A DNA stretch of 64,000 nt, taken from the NCBI GenBank assembly GCA_041392835.1, contig JAWKLF010000003.1:186001-250000 (forward strand), written 5' to 3'. A program made the position numbers and the translations under genes. Source of the stretch: OLB11 sp041392835 (GTDB taxonomy: Bacteria; Bacteroidota; Bacteroidia; Chitinophagales; Chitinophagaceae). The notes beneath the pieces were generated by a model that ran no database searches, had not been told where the DNA came from, and was given only the letters and a program-made list of their open reading frames with translations. This document shows, one piece after another, positions 1 through 7,612 of this stretch. The stretch's first letter is position 1. Every line of letters begins with the position of its first letter.

Positions 1-1430
1 TTTGTGATTTTTACATTGTTATTTCTAATGTTTTCAGAACTTACTTTAATTGAAGGATTGCCGAAAAATATTTTTTCAATATAGTTGATTTTCGTATCGG
101 ACAATGTAAGATTATCCAATACTAACCAATTGAAATAAGACGATAAATATGGAATTTGAATACCAAAAATTACGTCATTGTTTTTGTCTTTATGATGCTT
201 GACAACATTTAGCGTTTTTTGAAGCGATGTTTTGTCAATGTCGTATTTCTTTGAATAATCAGGACTGTATAAATAAGCCAATGTTTCGTTTAAAACGCTT
301 TTGTCTTTCAGGTAAGTTGCCGTAATAAATACAGGAAATACCAAAAATCCAAACAACGAAATTCCAATAATTATTTTCTTTGAGAATAAAGTTTTCAGAT
401 ATCGAAAATCCTTTGAAAGTTCGTTTGTGTGAATAACGAAAAGCAACAAAGGAGTAAGCATTAAAAACCCTGTTCCGATTGCAATAATGGCAACAACAGA
501 CAAAGGCAAAAAAGGCAAGAACACCAAAAAGAAATAGAATGTGTAAGCAAAAGTTATGCTTCGTCCGATGAACAAAAACAGTCGGTAAATTTTGTTGTCA
601 AGATTGGGCAAACAAATCAAAACACCATTGATAACGGCAAGAATATAAAACCAAACATTATTGAAATCCCCAAAAATTCCCGAATTGGTTTCACTAAAGC
701 CTCTAAATCCGTTGAATAAATGTCCATTGTTTACTGATAATCCAATTAGCGGAAGCACAATCGCAATCGGGATTTTCCAAGCCAGCTGATACTTTTGCCA
801 AACATCTGCTTTTTTAGTTGCAAGAATAAAGATGCTTTTGACTAAGAAAAAGAGAAATACTAATGTGGCTACAATTACAAGTATCAATATAGCGTGAACG
901 CTAAATTCACTGTAAATAGGTTGCCATAACGGAAGTATGATTTGCGAAAACAAGTAACCCACAATAGGAATACTAATTGCAATTAGAAAACTTACCCATG
1001 CCTTGTGTTCTTTGGTTTCAGGTGTGAAATGTGTAACCAAAATAAACAACGAATAAGCAAGCGTCGGCATTAAAAATGTGCCAACGTATATGAAAATATT
1101 TCCCGAAATCATCCATTGCGGAATACTAAACGGAATGATTTTGTCTAAATGAAAACCGTATAGATAAACAAACGGAATGTAGCAAAGTAAGGCAAGAACG
1201 CCATACCAAACGGAAACATTTTGCTTTTTGAAAGTCAGATAAACCGTATAAGTGAAATTCAGCAATCCTAAAATACCTAACGTCAAACCAAAAGATTTCC
1301 AAAGTCGGATATTATTTTCGTCCAATAGTGTTTTGATGATATTAAACTGTCCGAAAAAAAGTATAAACAGCACTACAATCGGTAGTGTGTTGATGATAAA
1401 AAGCCATTTGGGATTAAGCAAGTTTCGCAT
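1..1430 (-). CDS. MSEP-CTERM sorting domain protein (partial)
   Basis: The reverse frame is open from the ATG at 1428-1430 to the window edge, giving about 476 residues with the C-terminus missing. The visible part is a polytopic membrane protein starting MRNLLNPKWLFI with roughly ten hydrophobic segments, followed by a soluble stretch rich in Lys, Asp and Asn. The gene overlaps the exosortase K gene by 17 bases. In Bacteroidota, long polytopic MSEP-CTERM proteins are the adjacent partner of exosortase K. They end in an MSEP motif, a membrane helix and basic residues, and that tail would lie left of the window and cannot be seen. The call therefore rests on the neighbour and the overall architecture. 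Its cellular role is not known to me. Confidence 0.72.
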   Translation of the reverse strand, partial: MRNLLNPKWLFIINTLPIVVLFILFFGQFNIIKTLLDENNIRLWKSFGLTLGILGLLNFTYTVYLTFKKQNVSVWYGVLALLCYIPFVYLYGFHLDKIIPFSIPQWMISGNIFIYVGTFLMPTLAYSLFILVTHFTPETKEHKAWVSFLIAISIPIVGYLFSQIILPLWQPIYSEFSVHAILILVIVATLVFLFFLVKSIFILATKKADVWQKYQLAWKIPIAIVLPLIGLSVNNGHLFNGFRGFSETNSGIFGDFNNVWFYILAVINGVLICLPNLDNKIYRLFLFIGRSITFAYTFYFFLVFLPFLPLSVVAIIAIGTGFLMLTPLLLFVIHTNELSKDFRYLKTLFSKKIIIGISLFGFLVFPVFITATYLKDKSVLNETLAYLYSPDYSKKYDIDKTSLQKTLNVVKHHKDKNNDVIFGIQIPYLSSYFNWLVLDNLTLSDTKINYIEKIFFGNPSIKVSSENIRNNNVKIT

Positions 1431-2001
1431 TATGCTGTCTGTGTATTAAAAGTTTTTCTATCAAGTAATAAGCCAAAACAAGGAATGACAAATTTGTAAT
1501 TATCCCAACGGCTTCGTGTATTAAATGTTGTTGGTTCGCAAAAAAAATCTTTGTTTGATTTTGCACAATAACAGAAGCAAAAATCCGAGAGGCATTTACA
1601 AAAATTGTCAGTAGATAAGCACAAAATAAAACTGTCGGAATAGACAACATTTTGTGAAAAGGTTTGTCCAGATATTTTATTGTCAGATATGTAAAAATAA
1701 GAAAACACAGAATCGAAAAATTAAATCCCGAACAGGATTTGTCAATAAGTATGTTCAATTTGCGGTGATAAAATCCTTTGTCTGCATAGTAAACAGAATT
1801 TGAACCTGTCAAAAGTCCGACAAGTTTGTCTGTCGGTTTGAGTAAGAAAGTCAAATAGTTGTTGTCGGCAAATGTAAAACTGAATTTCAGCAATATGAAA
1901 AGCCCTACTGCCGTCAAATAATATGGTATGTTTTTGTTTAACTGCACGGGCTCTGTAATATAGGTGATTACATTAGACTGTCTTTCGAATTTCTTTTTCA
2001 A
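1414..2001 (-). CDS. xrtK: exosortase K
   Basis: 195 residues, an integral membrane cysteine transpeptidase-like protein of the exosortase family, which cleaves and processes proteins carrying a C-terminal sorting helix. The three catalytic residues are visible: C90 in DKSCSGFNF, R139 in NASRI and H162 in HEAVG, each next to a membrane helix. The length is short compared with bacterial EpsH-type exosortases, as expected for the K subtype. It lies just upstream of, and overlaps, the likely substrate gene on the same strand, so the two are probably translationally coupled. A sortase is excluded because there is no soluble beta-barrel domain. Confidence 0.85.
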   Translation of the reverse strand: MKKKFERQSNVITYITEPVQLNKNIPYYLTAVGLFILLKFSFTFADNNYLTFLLKPTDKLVGLLTGSNSVYYADKGFYHRKLNILIDKSCSGFNFSILCFLIFTYLTIKYLDKPFHKMLSIPTVLFCAYLLTIFVNASRIFASVIVQNQTKIFFANQQHLIHEAVGIITNLSFLVLAYYLIEKLLIHRQHNAKLA

Positions 2002-2081
2002 AACAAATCTACTTTAATTCGATTTAATTCACACTAATTATGTTTAAAGAAAAACTAAAATTTGAAAAATGCATATTTATT

Positions 2082-2537
2082 TTACGCATCAGGAATATTC
2101 GGTTCAACTAATTTTTTTAGTTTTTCTAAGCTTTCTTGCCAGCCTAAATAGCACATTTCAATCGGTATCATATCTGGGATACCTTCTTGTGTCGCAATCA
2201 GTTCTGTACCACAGGATACACTTTTTAACGTTATAGTTGTTATCATTTGTCCAGGCAAATTGGGGTCATCAAATTCGTCTGTATATTTAAGAAATTCATT
2301 GGGTATAATTTCTAAATATTTACCACCAAATGAATGGCTACTTCCAGTTCCAAAATTTGTAAAGCTCATTTTGTATGTACCTCCAATGTGTGGGTCCATA
2401 CTATGTACTTTGCAAACAAAACCATAGGGCGGAATCCAAGAAGCTATAGCATCCGCATCAGTAAATGCTTTGAAAACCTTTTCGCGACTTGCAGAAAATA
2501 CTCTGTGAAGCGTAATTTTATTATTTTTCATATTCAT
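2082..2537 (-). CDS. SRPBCC / AHSA1-type START-like domain protein
   Basis: 151 residues, cytoplasmic, no signal peptide. The sequence fits the activator-of-Hsp90-ATPase-like (AHSA1) branch of the SRPBCC fold: an N-terminal strand, then VFSASREKVFKAFTDADAI and W-I-P-P, a central GGTYKMSF strand, and a C-terminal helix with GWQESLEKLKKLVE. These proteins bind hydrophobic ligands in a helix-grip cavity; the substrate is rarely known. ATG codons at 2535-2537 and 2529-2531 are both possible starts. A DUF2200 gene lies 35 bases upstream on the same strand, so they are likely co-transcribed. Confidence 0.8.
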   Translation of the reverse strand: MNMKNNKITLHRVFSASREKVFKAFTDADAIASWIPPYGFVCKVHSMDPHIGGTYKMSFTNFGTGSSHSFGGKYLEIIPNEFLKYTDEFDDPNLPGQMITTITLKSVSCGTELIATQEGIPDMIPIEMCYLGWQESLEKLKKLVEPNIPDA

Positions 2538-2572
2538 ATTATGTTCTTAAAATTTTTTCGATTTTTTTTTCC

Positions 2573-2902
2573 TTAGGCTAATTCATCAATAATTTTATCT
2601 AAATTTCTCACTTTTTTAGTCAAAGGATTTTCAATGTCTACAATTCTATAACCACAAATCATTCCTGTGATAAGTTTTGCATTTGGATGTAATGTAGCTC
2701 TTTCAAAAAAAGTTTCAAATGTTATGTTTTCATCCATTAGTTCTTGAAGTATAGTTTGGTTAAAACCTGTCAACCATTCTATAACTTGGTACAATTCATC
2801 CTTTGTTCTCCCTTTACTTTCAACTTTTGTAACGTAATGTGGGAAAACAGAAGCAAACGTCATTTTTGCAATTCGTTCATTATGTTTTTCTGTTTGTTTC
2901 AT
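2573..2902 (-). CDS. DUF2200 family protein
   Basis: 109 residues, small and soluble. It matches the DUF2200 pattern closely: MTFASVFPHYVTKVESKGRT near the N-terminus, the I-x-W-L-T-G-F/Y motif, FETFFERA, LITGMICGYRI, and a final LDKIIDELA. The length is typical of the family. The function is unknown; the family is widespread in Bacteroidota and Firmicutes and usually stands alone. It lies upstream of the SRPBCC gene on the same strand. Confidence 0.85.
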   Translation of the reverse strand: MKQTEKHNERIAKMTFASVFPHYVTKVESKGRTKDELYQVIEWLTGFNQTILQELMDENITFETFFERATLHPNAKLITGMICGYRIVDIENPLTKKVRNLDKIIDELA

Positions 2903-3040
2903 TGTTGAATATTTTTTGAATCCTGTTTAATACTATAAAGATACTTACTAAGTATGGAAACAATTGCATGTTAATAAAGTAAATACGTTTTCTTTCAGTA
3001 TTAATACTGTGGTACTTTTTCATTCCATTTGTAGTCAATT

Positions 3041-3081
3041 ATACCAATCTTAAATTGTGTTCAGACCAATTTTTTGGTCTG
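3041..3081. repeat. short palindromic intergenic element, copy 1
   Basis: ATACCAATCTTAAATTG (3041-3057) recurs exactly, in reverse complement, at 6014-6030. The similarity extends through the adjacent TTCAGACC. Here the outer part forms a perfect hairpin, CAGACCAA-TTTT-TTGGTCTG (3062-3081). Both copies are intergenic, which fits a dispersed non-coding palindromic repeat family. Two copies in one window is thin evidence. Confidence 0.5.
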
Positions 3082-3344
3082 TTGCAGTAGTATAATCGGT
3101 ATTAGCACTCCGCTATTCTCTTTTTAACCTAAGTTAGGCAATAGCAACTATTGAAAAGAATGAACTGCTTACATTATACAGATTCCATATCTGTAATAGC
3201 CCAATTACATTGGACTAAACTGCTATTGTCTCCGTATTATTCTTATAAAATGGGATTATTTTATAATCCATATAGTATAATTCGGGTTTATTTTGTCGTT
3301 TATGTCATTTGTGAATGCAAATACAAAATTTGAATAAAATCGCA

Positions 3345-3372
3345 TAAAAAAAGCGGTACCAATTCATACCGC
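3345..3372 (-). terminator. intrinsic terminator of the gene at 3399-4091
   Basis: On the minus strand, GCGGTA (complement of 3367-3372) and TACCGC (complement of 3353-3358) form a 6-bp GC-rich stem with an 8-base loop. It is followed directly by a run of seven U (A-run 3346-3352). It begins 27 bases after the stop codon of the upstream minus-strand gene. Confidence 0.75.
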
Positions 3373-3398
3373 CCATTTCAATTTTGTTTTCGTAATTA

Positions 3399-4091
3399 TT
3401 ATTTGCCACAAGCATTGTATTCAGCCATAATTTTAAAGAAGACATCTATATTGGCTGCTCCTTTAAACATGTTGTACTTGTAGTCTTCTACTTTTTCTTT
3501 TATTTTTTGCGATAGCTCAGGACAGTCTTCCACATAAGAGGCCATTTTTTTGGCAAAAGGCATAAATTTTAAATCTTCCAAGCCATAGGCCATAGGAAAA
3601 TCAGGAAGTATAGCAAAATAACTTCGAGAAACAGTTGTACTCATATTATCTACACTGAGTAATCGCATCACATACATTTTAAATTTGGCATCGTTTGCAT
3701 CATGAAGTTTTTCCATCAAGATAACTTCATTGCCAATTTTGTCACTGCTTACTTTTGTTTTTACAGCTTCAAAGGTTCTACCATTTACCACAAAATTTTG
3801 TATGTTTTTGATACGAACATATTTTTCTTTCATTTCGCCTTCAGGAATAAAACCAACTCCTTTTAGACTATTAATATTGTTGCTGATATTCAAAATTATT
3901 GTTCCTCTTTGTTTAAGTCCATCGGTGCTGGTAAGTTCACCATCGCCCGAAATAGAGTAGTATCCATTTTTAATTATTCCAGCGTCGTCTGGTTGACCGG
4001 CAAATTTTTGAAGTTTTTCCAAAAATGTTTGAGCTTGCGAAGTGCTTGCAATACTTAACGAAGCAATAAGCACCATTATCCATTTTTTCAT
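3399..4091 (-). CDS. secreted protein of unknown function
   Basis: 230 residues. An ATG at 4089-4091 gives a textbook signal peptide (MKKWIMVLIASLSIASTSQAQ, cleavage after AQA). A longer in-frame start at 4190 would add a non-signal extension that overlaps the divergent gene, so it is rejected. The mature part has no domain I recognise. It contains GYYSISGDGELTSTDGLKQRG, reminiscent of a beta-rich secreted fold, and a helical, Lys/Glu-rich C-terminus with two cysteines (EDCPELS and EYNACGK). It is divergent from the secreted-protein gene at 4124. The function is unknown. Confidence 0.65.
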   Translation of the reverse strand: MKKWIMVLIASLSIASTSQAQTFLEKLQKFAGQPDDAGIIKNGYYSISGDGELTSTDGLKQRGTIILNISNNINSLKGVGFIPEGEMKEKYVRIKNIQNFVVNGRTFEAVKTKVSSDKIGNEVILMEKLHDANDAKFKMYVMRLLSVDNMSTTVSRSYFAILPDFPMAYGLEDLKFMPFAKKMASYVEDCPELSQKIKEKVEDYKYNMFKGAANIDVFFKIMAEYNACGK

Positions 4092-4102
4092 TAATATAAT
4101 TT

Positions 4103-4110
4103 TACTTTTG
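4103..4110 (+). promoter_or_regulatory. -7 promoter box TACTTTTG
   Basis: TACTTTTG fits the Bacteroidota -7 consensus TAnnTTTG exactly and ends 13 bases before the ATG at 4124. No clear TTTG -33 box is present. Confidence 0.5.
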
Positions 4111-4123
4111 CCATCGAAATTAA

Positions 4124-4981
4124 ATGAACATGAAACGACAATTTGGATTGCTATTACTTTTAACTGGACTTTCACTTGCTGGCTTTTCACAACAAATAGA
4201 ATTTAATAAAAAATCGGGCGAGTTTTCTTGTGAAGGAAAACCCGTAGCCAAACTGATTAGTGAAAAACTAAAAGGCGCAGTTGGAAAAAATTATATAGTA
4301 ACCAACATGGATCAGTCTAAGGAATTAATAAGATATAATATTTATAATTTTGTAGATACCTTTGGAGGTACCAATGAGTGGTACTATACTAGCGAACTAA
4401 AAACCGAAGGTTTAAACTTTTACCACGACAATTTTAATAGTATGCTCAATACCTTTAGAGAAGTAGGCGAGCATGTAGTAGCCATAAATGTCTTGAATTG
4501 TGATGGGAGTATCAATGCTGAAGTCGCTAATGTATATGCTCAAAATAGCATGCAAGAATATGGCGATTTAGGAGAAAAATATAAAAGCATCAATGATTCC
4601 TTGATTATTCAAACCACGGGAGATATGAGTGTGGTATCAAGAAATAAAAAGGCATCTATAGAGCTTAATGATTTTGGAAAAATTGGTCAGGACAATAAAG
4701 TAATTGGTAGTTGGCAATTGTTGGTAAAAACAATACCGGGCGTGGGTAGTGGCACAAAAGAATATACTTTTCTTTTAAAAAATGCGAATAATGTTATTGT
4801 AGCAGTTTCCAAAATTGAATTAGGCGGAGCCACTACGTATTATTTTAATAATGGTGCCAGTAGTAAACCTGATAAAAAAGTATTGGATATAATAAACAAC
4901 AATCCTATATCGAACGAAACAGCAAAAAAGGCGTATATCCAAAATTTGGCTTATAACTTAATAAAGAAAGAGTTATTGTAA
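4124..4981 (+). CDS. secreted protein of unknown function
   Basis: 285 residues. The N-terminus MNMKRQFGLLLLLTGLSLAGFSQQ is a signal peptide with likely cleavage after GFSQ. ATGs at 4124 and 4130 are both usable. The mature protein is soluble and mixed alpha/beta with no recognised domain; it ends KKAYIQNLAYNLIKKELL. It is preceded by a good -7 box at 4103-4110. It is probably periplasmic. I do not recognise the family. Confidence 0.65.
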   Translation: MNMKRQFGLLLLLTGLSLAGFSQQIEFNKKSGEFSCEGKPVAKLISEKLKGAVGKNYIVTNMDQSKELIRYNIYNFVDTFGGTNEWYYTSELKTEGLNFYHDNFNSMLNTFREVGEHVVAINVLNCDGSINAEVANVYAQNSMQEYGDLGEKYKSINDSLIIQTTGDMSVVSRNKKASIELNDFGKIGQDNKVIGSWQLLVKTIPGVGSGTKEYTFLLKNANNVIVAVSKIELGGATTYYFNNGASSKPDKKVLDIINNNPISNETAKKAYIQNLAYNLIKKELL

Positions 4982-4996
4982 ATTTTATACTTATAT

Positions 4997-5230
4997 CTAT
5001 AATTTGATTTTTTCAAAACTTACTCCATTATTATATATATACACTCCATTTTTGTGCGTGCCAAGCCATAGCTTGCCATTGTTGTCTTTATAAATGCTGT
5101 ATAGGGTTATATCTTTTGCATTTTCTTGAACATTAATGTGTGTAATTTTTGCACCATCGTATTTCCAAGCACCATCGCGATAGGTTATGCCAAAGTGATT
5201 TGTGTCGCTGACCAAATCTCTTACCGTTTA
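4997..5230 (-). pseudogene. remnant of a two-component-regulator propeller protein
   Basis: A reading frame of about 75 codons with no ATG start: the frame opens after a TAA just upstream and only a TTG (5213-5215) could start it. The translation carries two blades of the beta-propeller type found in hybrid sensor proteins of Bacteroidota (FGITYRDGAWKYDG and YSIYKDNNGKLWLGT followed by GVYIYNNG). Full propeller proteins have many such blades plus a signal peptide, all absent here. It is therefore best read as a 3' fragment of a lost gene. Confidence 0.6.
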
Positions 5231-5322
5231 TACTGCCGTTACATCTCAAAAAATTGCTCTTAAACCAATTAAGAAGTTTGCTATTACAATAAATACATCT
5301 ATTTAAGAAAATTAAAATATAC

Positions 5323-5330
5323 TATATTTG
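5323..5330 (+). promoter_or_regulatory. -7 promoter box TATATTTG
   Basis: An exact TAnnTTTG octamer 47 bases before the ATG of the decayed TonB-domain gene. It could be the relic promoter of that gene. Confidence 0.4.
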
Positions 5331-5377
5331 AAATATAAACTAAACATATAATAAACCATTTAAAACTTATAAATACA

Positions 5378-5882
5378 ATGTACAAACTACAAACGATTAT
5401 TTTTATTCGCCTTTTGTTTTGTACTTACCTTATGTTTTTATAAACAAAGTGCGGCACAATCTACACAGCCTATTACACTCAAACAAACAGATGCTGAAAT
5501 GGAAAGCATACAACCTGATTCATTAGAAAAGCCAATAATAAATCAAGAATTAGACAAAGATAAAATTTTTGAGTTTGTTGAAGAAATGTCAGAATTTCCT
5601 GGTGGCTAAAATGCACTCTTGAAATACCTTGTTCAAAATATGGTTTATCCAACACAATGTGAACAAAAAAACATTCAAGGAAGAGTTATTGTTAATTTTA
5701 CTATTGATACAGTAGGTCAAATATCTAATATCAAAGTTATACAGTGCCCTAAAGAATGTACAGAATTTGGAGAGGTAGCTGTGCGTATAATAAAAAATAT
5801 GCCAAGGTGGCGACCAGGATACCAAAATGGAAAACCAGTTATTGTGATCTATAATATGCCATTTCAATGGGAAATGCATTAG
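5378..5882 (+). pseudogene. TonB C-terminal domain protein, frameshifted and with a nonsense codon
   Basis: The intact relative would be a secreted energy-transducer-like protein with a TonB C-terminal domain. The ATG at 5378 opens a frame that dies after 21 codons. One base later (from 5394) the correct frame gives a hydrophobic signal sequence ending QSAAQ, then DKIFEFVEEMSEFPGG. A TAA at 5607-5609 stands where this family has Q/E/M, after which the same frame continues with NALLKYLVQNMVYP, the GRVIVNFTIDTVGQI strand and MPRWRPGYQNGKPV. At least two lesions are needed, so it is a pseudogene unless the assembly is wrong here. Confidence 0.8.
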
Positions 5883-5985
5883 TTATTGAAAAATAGTAAT
5901 TGTACAATGATTGGGTGCTATACGTAGATAATTCTATTATTTTGATGTTCTTCATCCAGCTGTTTGAAGTGTTTTTGTAGCAAGC

Positions 5986-6030
5986 AATACCAATCTAAAA
6001 ATTAGTCTGAAACCAATTTAAGATTGGTAT
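5986..6030. repeat. short palindromic intergenic element, copy 2
   Basis: The arms ATACCAATCT (5987-5996) and AGATTGGTAT (6021-6030) form an inverted repeat. The right arm with its flank, CAATTTAAGATTGGTAT, is the exact reverse complement of 3041-3057. It lies in the 187-base gap between the TonB pseudogene and the gene at 6070. Confidence 0.5.
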
Positions 6031-6069
6031 AAGATAGTATATCACAATTACCTACATTAGTAAAAACAA

Positions 6070-6573
6070 TTAATCTTTGATTCGTTGCCATAGCCAACTT
6101 TTGTTGAGTGGCACTATCCATTCGTTGAGCAAGCTGGCTTTTGTCTGTACAGTATTATTAAACAACAAAGTATCCGTTTCTATAAATCCTTTGCTGAGTG
6201 CATATTTGACTTGCTGCATAGGTAAGGGTTCTGCTTTTTCATCAACTAAGAAAGTAATAGTAAGTCTATCAAATAAATCCACTTGATATTGTCTTTCTAT
6301 ACTTTTCATAATTCGCATCATACTATCGGTACTACAACCACTTACTCCAGAATATCGCTCATCGGCAAGGACAACTATAAACTGCTTAAAAAAAAGTTTG
6401 GCCCATCCTTTTACATCTTTTCCATGCGATTGCCATTGCATATAGAATTGCAATAGCTGTTCATTTATTTCAAGTTGTTCTTGTTCCTGAAAAGGTCTTG
6501 AGCTTTGAAATATCCATACTCTGGAATCGTCTGCAAAATCGCTTGGAACAAGAGCTGATAGTTTATTTGTCAT
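6070..6573 (-). CDS. conserved Bacteroidota protein (often mislabelled ABC transporter ATPase)
   Basis: 167 residues, soluble. The motifs SRVWIFQSSRPF, a QWQSHGKDVKGWAKL helix, ERYSGVSGCSTDSMMRIMK, QVDLFDRLTITF and a C-terminal W-x-V-P-L-x-x-S-W-L are those of a conserved small Bacteroidota protein. Databases often label it 'ABC transporter ATPase', but it has no Walker A, Walker B or signature motif, so that label should not be trusted. The function is unknown. It overlaps the upstream small membrane-protein gene by 11 bases. Confidence 0.75.
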   Translation of the reverse strand: MTNKLSALVPSDFADDSRVWIFQSSRPFQEQEQLEINEQLLQFYMQWQSHGKDVKGWAKLFFKQFIVVLADERYSGVSGCSTDSMMRIMKSIERQYQVDLFDRLTITFLVDEKAEPLPMQQVKYALSKGFIETDTLLFNNTVQTKASLLNEWIVPLNKSWLWQRIKD

Positions 6574-6814
6574 TTTTTTTAATTATTTTTTTAAAAAAAG
6601 AGCTTTGCGAGTCGTCCCAGATGGTTATAAGCATACTGCTGGCAGCCCCTATTAATAAACTTTTAGATAGGATATATATAAAAGAAACATTTTCATCAAA
6701 TAGGAATCGAAAGCATAATAGTAATAAAACATTGATACCAAAAAAGAATATAAAAGTACTTCCAAAGCGTTTCCAGCTCCAATTTCTAAAAATGTTGCTA
6801 TTATTATTTTTCAT
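6563..6814 (-). CDS. small two-helix membrane protein
   Basis: 83 residues with two predicted membrane helices (about residues 17-37 and 45-64) and charged ends (RNWSWKRFG and FFKKIIKKNDK). It starts 2 bases from the stop of the CCG-domain gene and overlaps the next gene by 11 bases, so it looks like a real member of a minus-strand operon. I recognise no family. Confidence 0.6.
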   Translation of the reverse strand: MKNNNSNIFRNWSWKRFGSTFIFFFGINVLLLLCFRFLFDENVSFIYILSKSLLIGAASSMLITIWDDSQSSFFKKIIKKNDK

Positions 6815-6815
6815 A

Positions 6816-7595
6816 TTAGCTTAATTGTTTTGCAATTATTTCGGCTAAATCAAGTACTTGAATTTCATTTTCTTTTTCAATATTTTTTATACCATCGCTT
6901 AGCATGGTAATACAAAATGGACAATTAGCAACAATTGCATTAGCTTGACTATCTACTACATCTTTAGTTCGTTCATAATTAATGCGTGTTTTGCCAGCTT
7001 CGTCTTCTTTAAACATTTGAGCACCACCGGCACCGCAGCATAACCCATTCGTTTTGCAACGCTTAAGTTCTACCAAATCGGCATCCAAAGTTTGTAGTAC
7101 TTCTCTTGGTGCTTCATACACACCATTGGCTCTGCCGAGGTAGCAACTATCGTGGTAAGTAATTTTTTTTCCTTTAAAGTCGCCACCTCCTTTCAATTTT
7201 AGTTTTCCTTGTTGTATAAGTTGTTGTAAAAACACAGCATGCGATATCACTTCGTATTGACCTCCCAATTCGGGATATTCATTTTTTAAAACATTGAAGC
7301 AATGTGGGCATGTAGTAACTATTTTTTTTACTTCATACATGTTTAGGGTTTGAATATTGTTATAGGCCATCATTTGAAATAAAAATTCATTTCCTGCCCT
7401 TCGAGCTGGATCGCCAGTACACATTTCTTCTTTGCCCAAAATGGCAAAAGAAACACCAACATGGTTTAGTATTTCTACAAACGCTTTAGTGATTTTTTGT
7501 GCTCGTTGATCAAAGCTACCAGCACAACCAACCCAAAAGAGTATTTCGGGAGTAGTGCCTTCGGCCATATAGGTTGCATATGTTTTTACAGTCAT
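6816..7595 (-). CDS. CCG-domain (Fe-S)-binding protein, HdrB/HdrD-like
   Basis: 259 residues with two cysteine-rich (CCG) domains of the kind that hold a [4Fe-4S] or non-cubane cluster in heterodisulfide-reductase and glycolate/lactate-oxidase subunits. The first has C24, C59 and CPHC (96-99) and is degenerate at the CC pair. The second has C151, CCGAGG (from 186) and CPFC (225-228) and is complete. There are no membrane segments. Its partner is the membrane iron-sulfur protein encoded immediately upstream (17-base gap). Together they resemble a split form of the fused quinone-linked oxidoreductases that accept electrons from electron-transferring flavoprotein. The electron donor is inferred, not seen. 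Confidence 0.85.
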   Translation of the reverse strand: MTVKTYATYMAEGTTPEILFWVGCAGSFDQRAQKITKAFVEILNHVGVSFAILGKEEMCTGDPARRAGNEFLFQMMAYNNIQTLNMYEVKKIVTTCPHCFNVLKNEYPELGGQYEVISHAVFLQQLIQQGKLKLKGGGDFKGKKITYHDSCYLGRANGVYEAPREVLQTLDADLVELKRCKTNGLCCGAGGAQMFKEDEAGKTRINYERTKDVVDSQANAIVANCPFCITMLSDGIKNIEKENEIQVLDLAEIIAKQLS

Positions 7596-7612
7596 TGTAT
7601 TGTATTTGTATT

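Larger units (their letters stand above)
2903..3398. other. intergenic region with hairpins, no gene recognised
   Basis: About 500 bases without a credible gene. It contains one copy of a short palindromic element (3041-3081) and the terminator of the gene at 3399-4091 (3345-3372). A 60-codon open frame on the plus strand at 3151-3333 has no recognisable domain or composition typical of its neighbours and is not annotated. Confidence 0.6.

Noticed and set aside
3151..3333. 60-codon open frame on the plus strand
   Set aside because: No domain, no promoter box and no composition resembling neighbouring proteins.
6070..6573. Annotation as ABC transporter ATPase
   Set aside because: There are no Walker or signature motifs; the label appears to be a propagated misannotation.
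6816..7595. LutA partner for LutB
   Set aside because: The CCG protein is co-encoded with a membrane iron-sulfur protein, 5 kb away from lutB and separated by a tRNA; context favours a different complex.
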